Source of the DNA: Telmatospirillum sp. J64-1
GTDB lineage: Bacteria > Pseudomonadota > Alphaproteobacteria > Rhodospirillales > Magnetospirillaceae
Reading direction: 5' to 3'
NCBI RefSeq assembly: GCF_006980715.1
Contig: NZ_SBHN01000006.1
Location: forward strand, 1 to 64,000
DNA length: 64,000 bases
The position numbers were made by a program, and so were the translations under genes. The notes beneath the pieces were generated by a model. The model did no database searches and was not told the DNA's origin. It worked only from the letters and a program-made list of their open reading frames with translations. Shown here piece after piece: positions 17,678 through 26,471 of this stretch (positions are counted from its first letter, which is position 1; each line of letters starts with the position of its first letter).

Positions 17678-19069
17678 ATGCGTTCGACCTTCCTTGCTGC
17701 CGCGCTGCTCGCCCTTCCCCTGGCCTGGGGGCTGCCGTCGCCCCCGGCACTGGCGCAGACCAATGCGCAGGCCCTGCCCTCGCTGGCGCCCATGCTCCAG
17801 CGGGTTTCCCCCGGCGTCGTCAACATCTCCGTCCGGGGCAGGACGCAGACGCAGGAACATCCCCTGTTCCAGGATCCCTTCTTCAGACGGTTCTTCGACC
17901 TGCCGGAAGGCGAGGAGATGCCACGCGAACGCATGACGCAAAGCGTGGGGTCGGGGGTCATCATCGACGCCGTCAACGGCTATGTCGTCACCAACCGCCA
18001 TGTCATCGCCGATGCCGACCAGATCGAGATCGTACTGGCCGACCGGCGGCAGTTGACCGCCGAAATGGTGGGCACCGACCCGGACACCGACATCGCCCTG
18101 CTGCGCGTGGACAATCCGGAAGGATTGACCTCGGTGCCGTTCGGCGATTCCGAACAATTGCAGGTGGGGGATTTCGTCGTCGCCATCGGCAATCCCTTCG
18201 GCATCGGCCAGACCGCCACGCTGGGCATCGTCAGCGCCGTCGGCCGCACCGGGCTCGGCATCGAGGGATACGAGAATTTCATCCAGACCGACGCCTCCAT
18301 CAATCCGGGCAATTCCGGCGGCGCCCTGGTCGACCAGCAAGGCCGCCTGGTGGGCATCAACACCGCCATCCTGGCGCGCGGCGGCGGCAATATCGGCATC
18401 GGCTTCGCCATTCCGGTCAACATGGTGCGCTATGTGGCCGAGCAGATCATCGAACATGGCGAGGTGCGGCGCGGCCAGCTGGGCGTGCTGATCCAGGACC
18501 TGACCAGCGACATCGCCCAGGCCATGGGGCTGGACCGCACCGGCGGCGCGGTGGTCTCGCAGGTCACGCCCGGCAGTCCGGCGGAACAGGCGGGCCTGCA
18601 GCCCGGCGACGTGGTGATCGCCATCGACGGCCGCGAGGTCGAGACCAGCGCCCAGCTGCGCAACATGGTCGGGCTGATGCAGCCCAATACCCAGGTGAAC
18701 CTGACCATCCTGCGCGACGGCAGGCAGCAGCAGGTCCAGGCCCAGCTGGAGCGCCAGCAGCAGGCCCAGGCCGCCCCGCCCGAACAGCCCTCGGCCAATG
18801 GCGGGCGCCTGGGCGGCGTGCAATTATCCGAGATCCCCGTGGACCATCCCTTGCACAACCAAGTCCGGGGCGTGCTGGTGCAGCAGGTGGCGCCGGGCAG
18901 CCGGGCGGCCCGCGCCGACCTGCGCGACGGCGACATCATCCTCGGCATCGACCGCCGCCCCGTCACCAGCCCGCAGGAACTGCACGCCATCGCGCAGCAG
19001 CGCCCCGACCGCCCCATGCTGTTGCAGGTGCGGCGCGGCGAAAGGCTGATGTTCCTGGCGATCCCCTGA
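17678..19069 (+). CDS. Deg/HtrA-family periplasmic serine endoprotease
   Basis: A 463-aa periplasmic trypsin-like protease with two PDZ domains, like DegQ/DegP. The signal peptide ends near residue 26 (PALAQ). The catalytic triad is His108 (TNRHVIADAD), Asp138 (DTDIALL) and Ser213 (NPGNSGGAL). PDZ1 spans about 280-370 and PDZ2 about 385-463, joined by a Gln-rich linker (LERQQQAQAA). It degrades or refolds misfolded envelope proteins. The start follows GGGAGACC. A hairpin at 19080-19106 closes the unit. Confidence 0.93.
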   Translation: MRSTFLAAALLALPLAWGLPSPPALAQTNAQALPSLAPMLQRVSPGVVNISVRGRTQTQEHPLFQDPFFRRFFDLPEGEEMPRERMTQSVGSGVIIDAVNGYVVTNRHVIADADQIEIVLADRRQLTAEMVGTDPDTDIALLRVDNPEGLTSVPFGDSEQLQVGDFVVAIGNPFGIGQTATLGIVSAVGRTGLGIEGYENFIQTDASINPGNSGGALVDQQGRLVGINTAILARGGGNIGIGFAIPVNMVRYVAEQIIEHGEVRRGQLGVLIQDLTSDIAQAMGLDRTGGAVVSQVTPGSPAEQAGLQPGDVVIAIDGREVETSAQLRNMVGLMQPNTQVNLTILRDGRQQQVQAQLERQQQAQAAPPEQPSANGGRLGGVQLSEIPVDHPLHNQVRGVLVQQVAPGSRAARADLRDGDIILGIDRRPVTSPQELHAIAQQRPDRPMLLQVRRGERLMFLAIP

Positions 19070-19079
19070 AAAACGAAAA

Positions 19080-19106
19080 CCCGCCGGAGACGGCGTCTCC
19101 GGCGGG
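19080..19106. terminator. Bidirectional terminator hairpin
   Basis: CCCGCCGGAGA and TCTCCGGCGGG form a perfect 11-bp stem with a 5-base loop between convergent genes. A-rich sequence on its left gives a T-run for the minus-strand small gene. On the plus strand it closes the HtrA gene, with a weaker T tract. Confidence 0.8.
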
Positions 19107-19133
19107 CATCCTTCTCTGCCGATCAGACCGTTT

Positions 19134-19256
19134 TCAGTCGATCAGCCACTGTCCGGTGCCGTTGTTGTAGGCCCGGAGCTGAGCCCGAGCCTGGCGCATA
19201 CGCGCGCAAATCAGCGAACGGGCGGTCAGGCGAAGCAGCTTGGAAACCGTATTCAT
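19134..19256 (-). CDS. Small basic protein of unknown function (40 aa)
   Basis: ATG to TGA gives MNTVSKLLRLTARSLICARM, then RQARAQLRAYNNGTGQWLID. It is Arg/Leu-rich and amphipathic at the N-terminus, without a membrane segment. I do not recognise it; the length and Arg content recall the DUF1127/YjiS small proteins, but their signature is not visible. GGGGGTAAAAGCG before the ATG offers a possible ribosome site. It has its own terminator (19080-19106) and an upstream inverted repeat (19299-19329), which favours a real expressed gene. Confidence 0.5.
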   Translation of the reverse strand: MNTVSKLLRLTARSLICARMRQARAQLRAYNNGTGQWLID

Positions 19257-19298
19257 CGCTTTTACCCCCAAATCCTGTTTTCCATTGCCTCCACCTTA

Positions 19299-19329
19299 TG
19301 CTGCACCGCAAAATTTGTGCAGTGCAATA
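19299..19329. promoter_or_regulatory. TGCTGCAC..GTGCAG inverted repeat upstream of the 40-aa gene
   Basis: CTGCAC and GTGCAG are inverted around ten AT-rich bases. The left half, TGCTGCACCGCAAAA, resembles the TGCTGC-N2-TGCAACA boxes before the phasin gene at 55201 and 55258. It lies 43-73 bases upstream of the small gene's start. A PhaR-like operator is possible, not shown. Confidence 0.4.
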
Positions 19330-19571
19330 AGCGAAGGCCAGCCATGCGGGGAACGCGCGGCGGAACAGGATGGGCGTTTTTTCTTTCAATTCCGGCCTGA
19401 AGATGCCATATCTCTGGCCGACCACGCTTCCAGCGATGCGAGATCGAACCCGCCGTGAGTGCCGAGATATGAGAGAGCGGAGGCCCCTGGCGACCTCCGG
19501 CGATGGGCGTTTCTCCCTCGGCCGATCGGCAAAGGCAATTTCAACGGCTTTGCTGTGATCGTCCTCCAGGC
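19330..19571. other. Intergenic region before the FAD oxidase gene
   Basis: Part of a gap of about 315 bases between two divergent genes. Apart from the inverted repeat at 19299-19329 and a T-rich stretch at 19377-19388, I see no gene, hairpin or clear promoter. Confidence 0.4.
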
Positions 19572-21206
19572 ATGACAAACCACTCGATGCTGGCCCACGG
19601 GCAGGTTATTGATTTTGCTTCCCTGCCCCGCGCAGAGGTGAGCGACGACGGCGGCAAGCGCCTTGATGCCTTGCTGCTGACCACCGCCGACTTGGCCGAC
19701 GCCGCCCGACAGGCCGTCGCCCAGGATTACGCGGTGATGCCCGCAGGTGGCCTGACCAGCGCCATCGGCTCCTTCCTGTACGACCGCGCCGCGCTCAATC
19801 CGCGCTTCCGCGACGTGGTGGCGATCCGTCCCAAGGGCACGATGACGCCCGAACAGGTCGATCCCGCCACGCCCATCGATCAGATCCTGTCCCATCAGAT
19901 CGCCATCGACCGCAACCGCCACACCGTCACGGCCGGCGCCGGCATCACCTTTGCCCAGGTCAACCGCGTCCTGGAAGAAGAGGTCGGCCCCAATGCCCGC
20001 GTGCTGGTGGACCTGACCAGCGTCGGCTCGGCCCTGGTCGGCGGCGTGATCGCGACCGGCGGCATGGGCCCGATGCGCGTGCGTCCCTCGATGACCTGCG
20101 AAGCCGTCTGCATCACCGACGGCGGCCCCCAGCCGATCATCCTGGAAGGAAGGGAAGCCATCACCGCCTTCGAGGGCATGCAGGGCTGGACCGGCATGAC
20201 CACCGCCGTGCGGATGCGTTATTTCGACGTGCCCATGCTGGAATTCGGCCTCGTCCTGCCGATCCAGAGCACCGATATCGACGCCATGGCCGACCTGCTG
20301 AACTACCTGCATTCCTGGTCCGCCATCGAGCCCCCGGCCACCGGCAACCATCTGGCGGCCCAGCATCCCGAGAACACCATTTTGAACGGCATCGAGCTGG
20401 TCAGCCGCGATTCGCTGGAACAGTTCATCGCCCAGGCCGCCGATCCGGCCAGGAGCAAGGCGCAGGGGCTGCTGCAAAGCTGCGAATATGCCGGGGCCGA
20501 CATGCTGGCCTGCCTGACCGGCTGGTCGGACGTCTCGGTGGACGAGGTCCTGGGTATCCTGCTGGACGAGGAAACCGAAACCATCGGCGGCGTGCAGATC
20601 GATTTCGGCGTCGGCTTCTCCTCGGGGTCGGAAATGGAGTCCTTCCGCGCCATCCGCGAAGGCGCCCCCGACTTGGCCCGAACCTATGCCCGCGTGGTGC
20701 AGCCGGGCAAGCTGCGTCCCTGGACCACCTCGACCGACATCAACGTGGCCGTGCCGCGCGACATCTCGGCCATCGCCTGCGTGCTGTCGGCCTATGACGA
20801 TTACCGCCGTGAGATCCGCGAGGTGCGCAAGGCCATGGAAGGCCGGGTCGAAGTGACGCTGGCGGCCTATGGCCATCTCAACCCGATGGGCATCGACCCC
20901 CATCACCGTGTCACGCTGATCGCCCCGGAAGGCAGCGAGGCGGCGCTGGAAGAAGCCATCGAGATGGTGAAGAAGGCCAAGAAGGAGCTGATCCGCGCCA
21001 TCGTCGCCACCGCCGAAGCCCATGATTACACCATCACGGGCGGCGAGAAGGGCATGCCTTCGGTGGTCGAGATCGCCCGGGCCTCGGGCGGCGTGGACAA
21101 GGCCCCGGCCAATCTGCGCCGGATGCTCGAACGCGCCCGCGCCGAAATCGCCAAGGCCCCGGAAAACTTCACCTTCCGCGCTCCGCTCGAACTGAAGGCC
21201 TCCTAA
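19572..21206 (+). CDS. FAD-linked oxidase (lactate dehydrogenase/glycolate oxidase-like)
   Basis: A 544-aa flavoprotein of the FAD_binding_4 (PCMH) class. The FAD-binding half carries VMPAGGLTSAIGSF, TVTAGAGITFAQVNRVL, LVDLTSVGSALVGGVIATGGMGP and GEKGMPSV. The C-terminal half is larger and more divergent than in D-lactate dehydrogenases. The ATG at 19572 is preferred over the upstream open frame (19503) because homology-like sequence begins after it. The substrate, probably a 2-hydroxy acid, cannot be named. A repeat element follows. Confidence 0.8.
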   Translation: MTNHSMLAHGQVIDFASLPRAEVSDDGGKRLDALLLTTADLADAARQAVAQDYAVMPAGGLTSAIGSFLYDRAALNPRFRDVVAIRPKGTMTPEQVDPATPIDQILSHQIAIDRNRHTVTAGAGITFAQVNRVLEEEVGPNARVLVDLTSVGSALVGGVIATGGMGPMRVRPSMTCEAVCITDGGPQPIILEGREAITAFEGMQGWTGMTTAVRMRYFDVPMLEFGLVLPIQSTDIDAMADLLNYLHSWSAIEPPATGNHLAAQHPENTILNGIELVSRDSLEQFIAQAADPARSKAQGLLQSCEYAGADMLACLTGWSDVSVDEVLGILLDEETETIGGVQIDFGVGFSSGSEMESFRAIREGAPDLARTYARVVQPGKLRPWTTSTDINVAVPRDISAIACVLSAYDDYRREIREVRKAMEGRVEVTLAAYGHLNPMGIDPHHRVTLIAPEGSEAALEEAIEMVKKAKKELIRAIVATAEAHDYTITGGEKGMPSVVEIARASGGVDKAPANLRRMLERARAEIAKAPENFTFRAPLELKAS

Positions 21207-21215
21207 GCACCCGCC

Positions 21216-21336
21216 ATGCTTCGAGACGGGCCTTCCGGCCCTCCTCAGCATGAGGTTTTACCTTATTGAAATAAAACCAGGAAGTCGCCTCACCCTGAGG
21301 AGCCGCCTTGGCGGCGTCTCGAAGGGGGAGGCGGGC
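21216..21336. repeat. Dispersed palindromic repeat, family 2 (double element)
   Basis: Two head-to-head hairpin modules: CTTCGAGACGGGCCTTCCGGCC..CTCAGCATGAGG, then CCTGAGGAGCCGCCTTGGCGGC..GTCTCGAAGG. An extra AT-rich inverted repeat, GGTTTTA/TAAAACC (21254-21278), lies in the centre, so the whole element is a large nested palindrome. It lies between convergent genes. Compare 2800-2906 and 118-180. Confidence 0.8.
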
Positions 21337-21348
21337 CAAGAAGAGCCC

Positions 21349-22881
21349 TCACTGCGCCGAGGCTTCCAGCATCGGCGGCGCGGTCAGCTTTTCGACGCAG
21401 CCGCAGAAGGGATGGCGGGCCGAGAAGGCGATCTGCGAGAAGCCGTCCGGCGGATCGCGCAAGGCCCGGCCGAAGGCGATTTCCGCCACCGTCAGGAGCT
21501 TGGAATAGGCCGCCTCCCAAGGCTGTGGAGCCGGAGGCACCTCCGACTCGGTCATCAGGGCCAGGCGCTGGATGCGGATATCGCCATCCGCGGCATCCCC
21601 CACCACGATCCATCCCGGACTCGGCAAGGCCAGCCGGAAGCTGCCCCGCTCGATCGGCAGGGGCTCGGGCGGCGCCTGCCAGAAGGCGGATTGGGGCGGA
21701 TTGAGGAAGGCCAGGGTCAGTGAGCGCAGCGAGGCCAAGCAATCGGCGGGTCCGCCATTTCCGGCGGCACCGGGATCGGCGCCGCAATAGCCCTGCGTCA
21801 CCACGCCCTCGGCCACCGCCCCCCGTTTCAGGAAATTCTCCCAGACCGCATCCAGGGACCGCCGTGCCAGGCCCGGCGCGGGGCCGCCCTGGCGCATCGC
21901 GGCGGCGATCAGCGGCACCGGGGCGGCCAGCCGGTTGCAGACGTCGCGCCCCAGGATGGGCAGGCCCAGCGGCGAGATGAGATGGCTGTAATCCTCGGCG
22001 AAACGGATCTGGGTGGCGGCGATGAAATCGTGATCCAGGCCCGGCGCGATCAGGTCCAGCCAGAAAAGCTGGTACTGGATGTCCCAGGCATTGGCGAAGT
22101 CGAAGACTTCGCCCGGCCCGTCGCTGAACCAGCCCTCGCCGCGATAGAAGGATTTGAAGCGCTGCCAATGGGCCGGAACCTCTTCCGGGCGGTCGGCATA
22201 TCCCAGCTCGGCCAGCACCGCATTGACCAGGACCGGAGCCAGATGCGCCTTGTCGTCCGCCACCTCCAGCCCCCCGACCTGGCCCAGCCAGGCCGCGATC
22301 TGGTCCCGCTCGCCCTCCGGCAGCCGCGCCCACAGGCGGTCGCGCAGCAGCCATAGCGTGACGGCGATCCCGGCGGCATCGTCGATGGCCGGGTCGAAAT
22401 CGACGATCTCGCCCCAATAGGAAGGGGATTTGGGATGAGTACCGGCCAGGATGGCGTTCTGCAGAAAGGCATCCAGCCGGACGGGCAGGCCCGTCAGGTC
22501 GCGGATCTCCGCCGGACGTCCCGAGGCCAGCCAGGCCGCGACCATCGGCGCGGTGCGGGCGAAGGCGCGCAGGCCATCGCGCTTGGCACCATGCCGCCCC
22601 GGCTGCCCCGGCAGGCGGGCCGTGGCGCCATCGGCCGAGGCGTAATGCAGATAGCCGGTGACGAAATAGGCGAAGAGATGGCGATAGGGCCGTTCCGCCG
22701 CCGGATCGCTGGAAACCGTCTCGACGGCGGAAAACAGCCCCGGCAGGTGCTGGTCGGTCCTGGCATTCCAATGGGCGGCGTCCTGCTGGCGGCGCAGCCA
22801 ATCCCCCACGTTGCGTCCGGCCCCGGCCCCGACAAGGATCAATACCGCTGCCAGGGCCAGCAGAACCTGCCGCGAACGCAT
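21349..22881 (-). CDS. DUF2264 family protein, membrane-anchored
   Basis: A 510-aa protein. An N-terminal hydrophobic segment (residues 5-22) acts as signal or anchor, so the bulk is probably periplasmic. The YRGEGWFSDGPGEVFDFANAW block matches the WYSDGP signature of DUF2264 proteins, which have an (alpha/alpha)6-barrel and are distantly like polysaccharide-acting enzymes. Other conserved-looking parts are SYWGEIVDFDPAIDDAAG and RFAEDYSHLISPLG. The function is unknown. It starts 4 bases after the asparagine-synthase homologue in one operon, which implies a role in modifying or trimming the surface glycan. Confidence 0.75.
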   Translation of the reverse strand: MRSRQVLLALAAVLILVGAGAGRNVGDWLRRQQDAAHWNARTDQHLPGLFSAVETVSSDPAAERPYRHLFAYFVTGYLHYASADGATARLPGQPGRHGAKRDGLRAFARTAPMVAAWLASGRPAEIRDLTGLPVRLDAFLQNAILAGTHPKSPSYWGEIVDFDPAIDDAAGIAVTLWLLRDRLWARLPEGERDQIAAWLGQVGGLEVADDKAHLAPVLVNAVLAELGYADRPEEVPAHWQRFKSFYRGEGWFSDGPGEVFDFANAWDIQYQLFWLDLIAPGLDHDFIAATQIRFAEDYSHLISPLGLPILGRDVCNRLAAPVPLIAAAMRQGGPAPGLARRSLDAVWENFLKRGAVAEGVVTQGYCGADPGAAGNGGPADCLASLRSLTLAFLNPPQSAFWQAPPEPLPIERGSFRLALPSPGWIVVGDAADGDIRIQRLALMTESEVPPAPQPWEAAYSKLLTVAEIAFGRALRDPPDGFSQIAFSARHPFCGCVEKLTAPPMLEASAQ

Positions 22882-22885
22882 CCTC

Positions 22886-24868
22886 CTATTCCGCCGCCTG
22901 CACCGCCTGGGACAGCGGTATCAGGTCGTTGGCCGGATTGGCGTCCACGGCCATGCCGTCCATACCGGATTGATCGTACCATTCCGCCAGCAGCAGCACC
23001 GCCCAGAGCTTCTGGTGATGGCGCCCCTTCTCGGCATGATGCAGGCCCAGCAGCTTACGGCAGTATTGGGCGTCGAGGATGCCGTGACGGAACAGGCCGG
23101 AAAGCTGCATCTTCTCTTCCAGCACCCGGCCCAAGTCTCCCTTGAGCCAGCGGGCCACCGGCGCGGCGGAGCTGGCGCGGCGCGGACGCGCGAGGATGGC
23201 ATCGGGCACCAGTTCGGCCACCGCGCGGCGCAGCAGGCGCTTGGTTTCCTTCTCTCCGGCGCGGAGATTGCCGGGAATGGCGAGACAGTAATCGGCCAGG
23301 GCATGGTCGGCGAAGGGAGTCCGGGCCTCGACGCCATGGGCCATGCTCATCTTGTCCAGGCGCATCAGCACCTTTTCCGCCAGTCGCATGCGCGTCTCGG
23401 TACAGGAGATCAGCGCCAGGGCGTCGTCGTCCAGCCATTCGGGCAGGCTCTGCTGCACCTGGCGGGTGACGTCCGAGGCCGAGAAGCGGGCATAATCCTC
23501 CCGCAATTGCGGCCCCAGGATGGACAGGCGGTGCTCGTCCTCGCCAAAGGGCAGTTCGCTGCCGAGATACATCACGTCGCCGCGCCGCGCCCGGCTCAGC
23601 AGGTCCTCGGGCAGGCCACGCCCCATCATGGAGAACAGCCTCGGCAGCAGGCCCCAGAAGGTGCGCGGCAGGCGGGAATGCAGACGCCAAGCGCGGGCAT
23701 GCTTGCCATAACGCAGATAGGAGGGATCGCCCAGCAGCACCTCGTCGGCACCGTCGCCCGACAGCGCCACCGTCAGGCCGATATCGCGGAAATGCTTGGA
23801 CGCCCACCAGCTGTTGATGGCGCAGGGATCGGCCAGCGGCTCGTCCATGTGATAGACGTAATCGGTCAGGCTGGCGATGCCGTGGGCTTCCTGCACCGCC
23901 AGTTCGTGATGCCGCGTGCCCAGCGTCTTGGCGACGAGGCGGCCATAGGCGGCCTCGTCGGCCTCCGGCGCCTGGGGATGGGCGATGGTCAGGGTATCGA
24001 TCTGGCGGCCCAGCAGGCGCTGCATCAAAGCCGCCACGCAGGCGCTGTCGAGGCCGCCGCTCAGGAAGGCCCCGGCCGGCGGCTCGGCATAGAGGCGGTC
24101 GGCCACGGCGCTTTCCAGCAGGGTGCGGATATTGGCGACATGGACTTCCTCGTCCAGGCGCTGCACCGCCTGGGTGCGGCGATGGTCGCGCAGGGGCTTC
24201 CACCAGGTGGTGCGGCGCATGCCGCCTTTGCGCTCGCAGATCAGCGCTTCCCCGGCGGCCAGCTTGAAGATGCCGTCATAGAGGGTCAGCGGCGGCATGA
24301 CGTAGCCGAAGCTGAGATATTGCGCCAGGGCCTGACGGTCGATGCAGCGGCGGATCGGCAGCGCGCCCAGCAGGGCCTTGCTCTCGGAAGCGAAGGCCAG
24401 ATAGCCATCGACCTGGGTGTAGTAGAGCGGCTTCTTGCCCATGCGGTCGCGCGCCAGGATCAGCCGGCCGCTACGCTCGTCCCACAGCGCCAGGCCGAAC
24501 ATGCCTTGCAGATGTTCCAGGAAGTTCAGGCCGTATTGCTCGTAGGCATGGACCACCACCTCGGCCTCGCCGCCGTCGCGGAACAGGTGGCCTTCCAATT
24601 CCAGGCTGTGGCGCAGGGCGCGGGCATTGTAGATCTGGCCGTCGAGCACGGCCCAAATATCGCGGTGCTCGTTGAAGATGGGCAGGTTTGCCCCCTGGCC
24701 AGGGGTGGCGCGATGCTGGCGCAGGGCGACGGCACAGCGTCCTGCCGGGTCGCTGTGGCGGCCTTCGCGGGCGGGACCGCGATGCACCATCAATTCAGCC
24801 ATCTTCTCGGCCCAGCCGCTCTCCACGCGCGGCCAGGAGAGGCTCATCAGTCCGGCGATACCGCTCAT
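22886..24868 (-). CDS. Asparagine synthase-like amidotransferase with degenerate glutaminase site
   Basis: A 660-aa AsnB homologue. The synthetase domain looks active: the PP-loop SGGLDS at 270-275 and SGDGADEVLLGD are intact. The N-terminal glutaminase domain is not: it begins MSGIAG, so the essential Cys2 nucleophile is Ser. The glutamine-binding NGE is DGQ at 76-78, and the SD of SDxEV is GE. It may use free ammonia or another amine donor. Such proteins in polysaccharide loci amidate or modify sugars or lipid-linked acceptors. It overlaps the GT4 gene by 4 bp and is followed by the DUF2264 gene. Confidence 0.88.
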   Translation of the reverse strand: MSGIAGLMSLSWPRVESGWAEKMAELMVHRGPAREGRHSDPAGRCAVALRQHRATPGQGANLPIFNEHRDIWAVLDGQIYNARALRHSLELEGHLFRDGGEAEVVVHAYEQYGLNFLEHLQGMFGLALWDERSGRLILARDRMGKKPLYYTQVDGYLAFASESKALLGALPIRRCIDRQALAQYLSFGYVMPPLTLYDGIFKLAAGEALICERKGGMRRTTWWKPLRDHRRTQAVQRLDEEVHVANIRTLLESAVADRLYAEPPAGAFLSGGLDSACVAALMQRLLGRQIDTLTIAHPQAPEADEAAYGRLVAKTLGTRHHELAVQEAHGIASLTDYVYHMDEPLADPCAINSWWASKHFRDIGLTVALSGDGADEVLLGDPSYLRYGKHARAWRLHSRLPRTFWGLLPRLFSMMGRGLPEDLLSRARRGDVMYLGSELPFGEDEHRLSILGPQLREDYARFSASDVTRQVQQSLPEWLDDDALALISCTETRMRLAEKVLMRLDKMSMAHGVEARTPFADHALADYCLAIPGNLRAGEKETKRLLRRAVAELVPDAILARPRRASSAAPVARWLKGDLGRVLEEKMQLSGLFRHGILDAQYCRKLLGLHHAEKGRHHQKLWAVLLLAEWYDQSGMDGMAVDANPANDLIPLSQAVQAAE

Positions 24869-26004
24869 GGGCGAGTCTCCTCCCTCTGCCTCAATAGGTC
24901 CACCCGGCCGCTGGCTGCGGCGGCGGAGAAGACCCGCTCATACTCGTCAACGATGGCCTCCCATTCGAAACGCTGGGCGACGGCCACACTGCGCCTTTCC
25001 ATGGCCCTGACCGGCTCCTCCGCGTCCATCAGCCAGGAGAGCTGGCGGCGCAGGTCCATGGGATCGTCGGGGGTACAGGTGAAGGCATTGCCCCCAACCA
25101 CCTCGATATGGGCTGGAATGTCGCTGACGAGAACTGCCCGTCCGTGTCCTACCGCTTCAAGCACGGCTGGAGATGGACCATCGGTGGTGGAGGGTAGGAC
25201 AAAGAGATAACAATGGCCGAACAGGGCATCCCGCAGCGGCCGGTCGGGCTGGCCGGCGAAGATGACTTTGGTCGGGTCCGCCATTTCCTTCAGCTTTTCG
25301 ACATAGGCCGCCTCATAGCGGCCATGACCGGCGATCACCAGCTTCAACCGGTCTTGCGGCAGGGCGTTGAAGGCCGCGATCAGGTGATGGCAGCCCTTCT
25401 CGGGCACCAGCCGTCCGGCGAACAGCACGAAATTTCCCGGCGTCACGCCCAGGCGTGCCAGCGGCGCGGGATCGGGGGGCAAGGCGGGAATGACCGTGCC
25501 ATTGGGGATGTATACGGTCTCGCGGCCATGAACGAGGCGCATGTAATGCTGCAGGCTGCGCGAGGCGACGACGATGCGGTGGGCGCTGCGCAAGGCGATG
25601 CCTTCGGCGGCGCGCAGCGCCAGCTTGGCCGGCAGGGGCCATTTATCGCGCGCCCAGTCGATTGAATGGATGCTGACCACGCAGCGGCGCGAGGCCAGCC
25701 GCGCCAGGGCCGCGAACATACCCGGCCCCTCGGCGCAGAATTGCACCACGTCGTATTGGCGGGTCAGGCTGAGCAAGGTGGACAGGGCGGCGCGGGTCAA
25801 GGTCTCGGTATATTTTCCCGGCAGCGCCGGAACCCCCAGGACATGCACGCCGTCGACCATGCGGCGCCCCCGGCCGCGGCGTTCCGAATAGACATGGACC
25901 TCATGGCCGCGACGGACGAGACGCGGGCAAATCTCACGCAGCATCCTTTCGATGCCACCGTAATCGGAATCCATGCCGCGTGAGCCGATGACGGCGATCT
26001 TCAT
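24865..26004 (-). CDS. Glycosyltransferase family 4 (GT-B fold)
   Basis: A 379-aa retaining GT-B glycosyltransferase. The N-terminal domain has IGSRGMDSDYGGIERMLREI. The donor-binding C-terminal domain has FAGRLVPEKGCHHLIAAF and the ExE-like region DGPSPAVLEAVGHGRAVLVSD. It transfers a sugar from a nucleotide donor in the cytoplasm, probably onto a lipid-linked glycan intermediate. It is the first gene of a three-gene operon with an ATGA overlap to the amidotransferase gene. Specificity unknown. Confidence 0.9.
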   Translation of the reverse strand: MKIAVIGSRGMDSDYGGIERMLREICPRLVRRGHEVHVYSERRGRGRRMVDGVHVLGVPALPGKYTETLTRAALSTLLSLTRQYDVVQFCAEGPGMFAALARLASRRCVVSIHSIDWARDKWPLPAKLALRAAEGIALRSAHRIVVASRSLQHYMRLVHGRETVYIPNGTVIPALPPDPAPLARLGVTPGNFVLFAGRLVPEKGCHHLIAAFNALPQDRLKLVIAGHGRYEAAYVEKLKEMADPTKVIFAGQPDRPLRDALFGHCYLFVLPSTTDGPSPAVLEAVGHGRAVLVSDIPAHIEVVGGNAFTCTPDDPMDLRRQLSWLMDAEEPVRAMERRSVAVAQRFEWEAIVDEYERVFSAAAASGRVDLLRQREETRP

Positions 26005-26471
26005 CCCAGCGACCTCTTCTTTTCGCGATCAAGACGCCGAACATCTTCGCGCCTGCTGCAAAGTGTCGGGACGAGATCGGCCCGTCTCAATCCCTGCAGG
26101 AGAGGTAGAGAGGAAGCACACGGAGGGAGATAAAAGTTACTATTTAACGATGCGTCATAGGCCGGACAGTGCAAGACGGCTAGGCACCAAGTAAAGGCCT
26201 CTATCCCGGTCATCGCGAGATACCGAGGATTGATCCGCAAAAGGCGCAGGACATAAGACCATTCCGAAGGCCATTTTCAAAAGAGACAAGAAAGGCCTCC
26301 CTTTGCCTTGCCCCCATGGCTTGCGACGAACCACCTTTGCTTCCGCCGCAAGCCATGCCTTCGCATCAGGCGCTTCCAGCCTTCCTTCCGCCGAACCGCG
26401 CCTCTCCGGCCCGGTAGCCGGCCATGAAGAGGCGCGGGGCCGGGCAGTAATCATCAAAAGAAAGACTGCCC
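26005..26471. other. Long intergenic region upstream of the GT4 operon
   Basis: 467 bases with no convincing gene. It contains an AT-rich patch (26129-26152) that could hold the GT4 operon promoter on the minus strand, and the 10-bp inverted repeat at 26316-26356. An open frame across it has no start context or recognisable product. Confidence 0.45.
26316..26356. repeat. Perfect 10-bp inverted repeat
   Basis: ATGGCTTGCG and CGCAAGCCAT are exact inverted copies around a 21-base centre, in the long gap between the GT4 operon and the OmpA lipoprotein gene. It lies about 115 bases downstream of the lipoprotein gene's stop codon. It may be a transcript end without a T-run, or a protein site. Confidence 0.4.

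Noticed and set aside
26155-26457. A 100-codon minus-strand frame in the long intergenic gap
   Set aside because: No ribosome site, no family resemblance, and it crosses a perfect inverted repeat; treated as non-coding.
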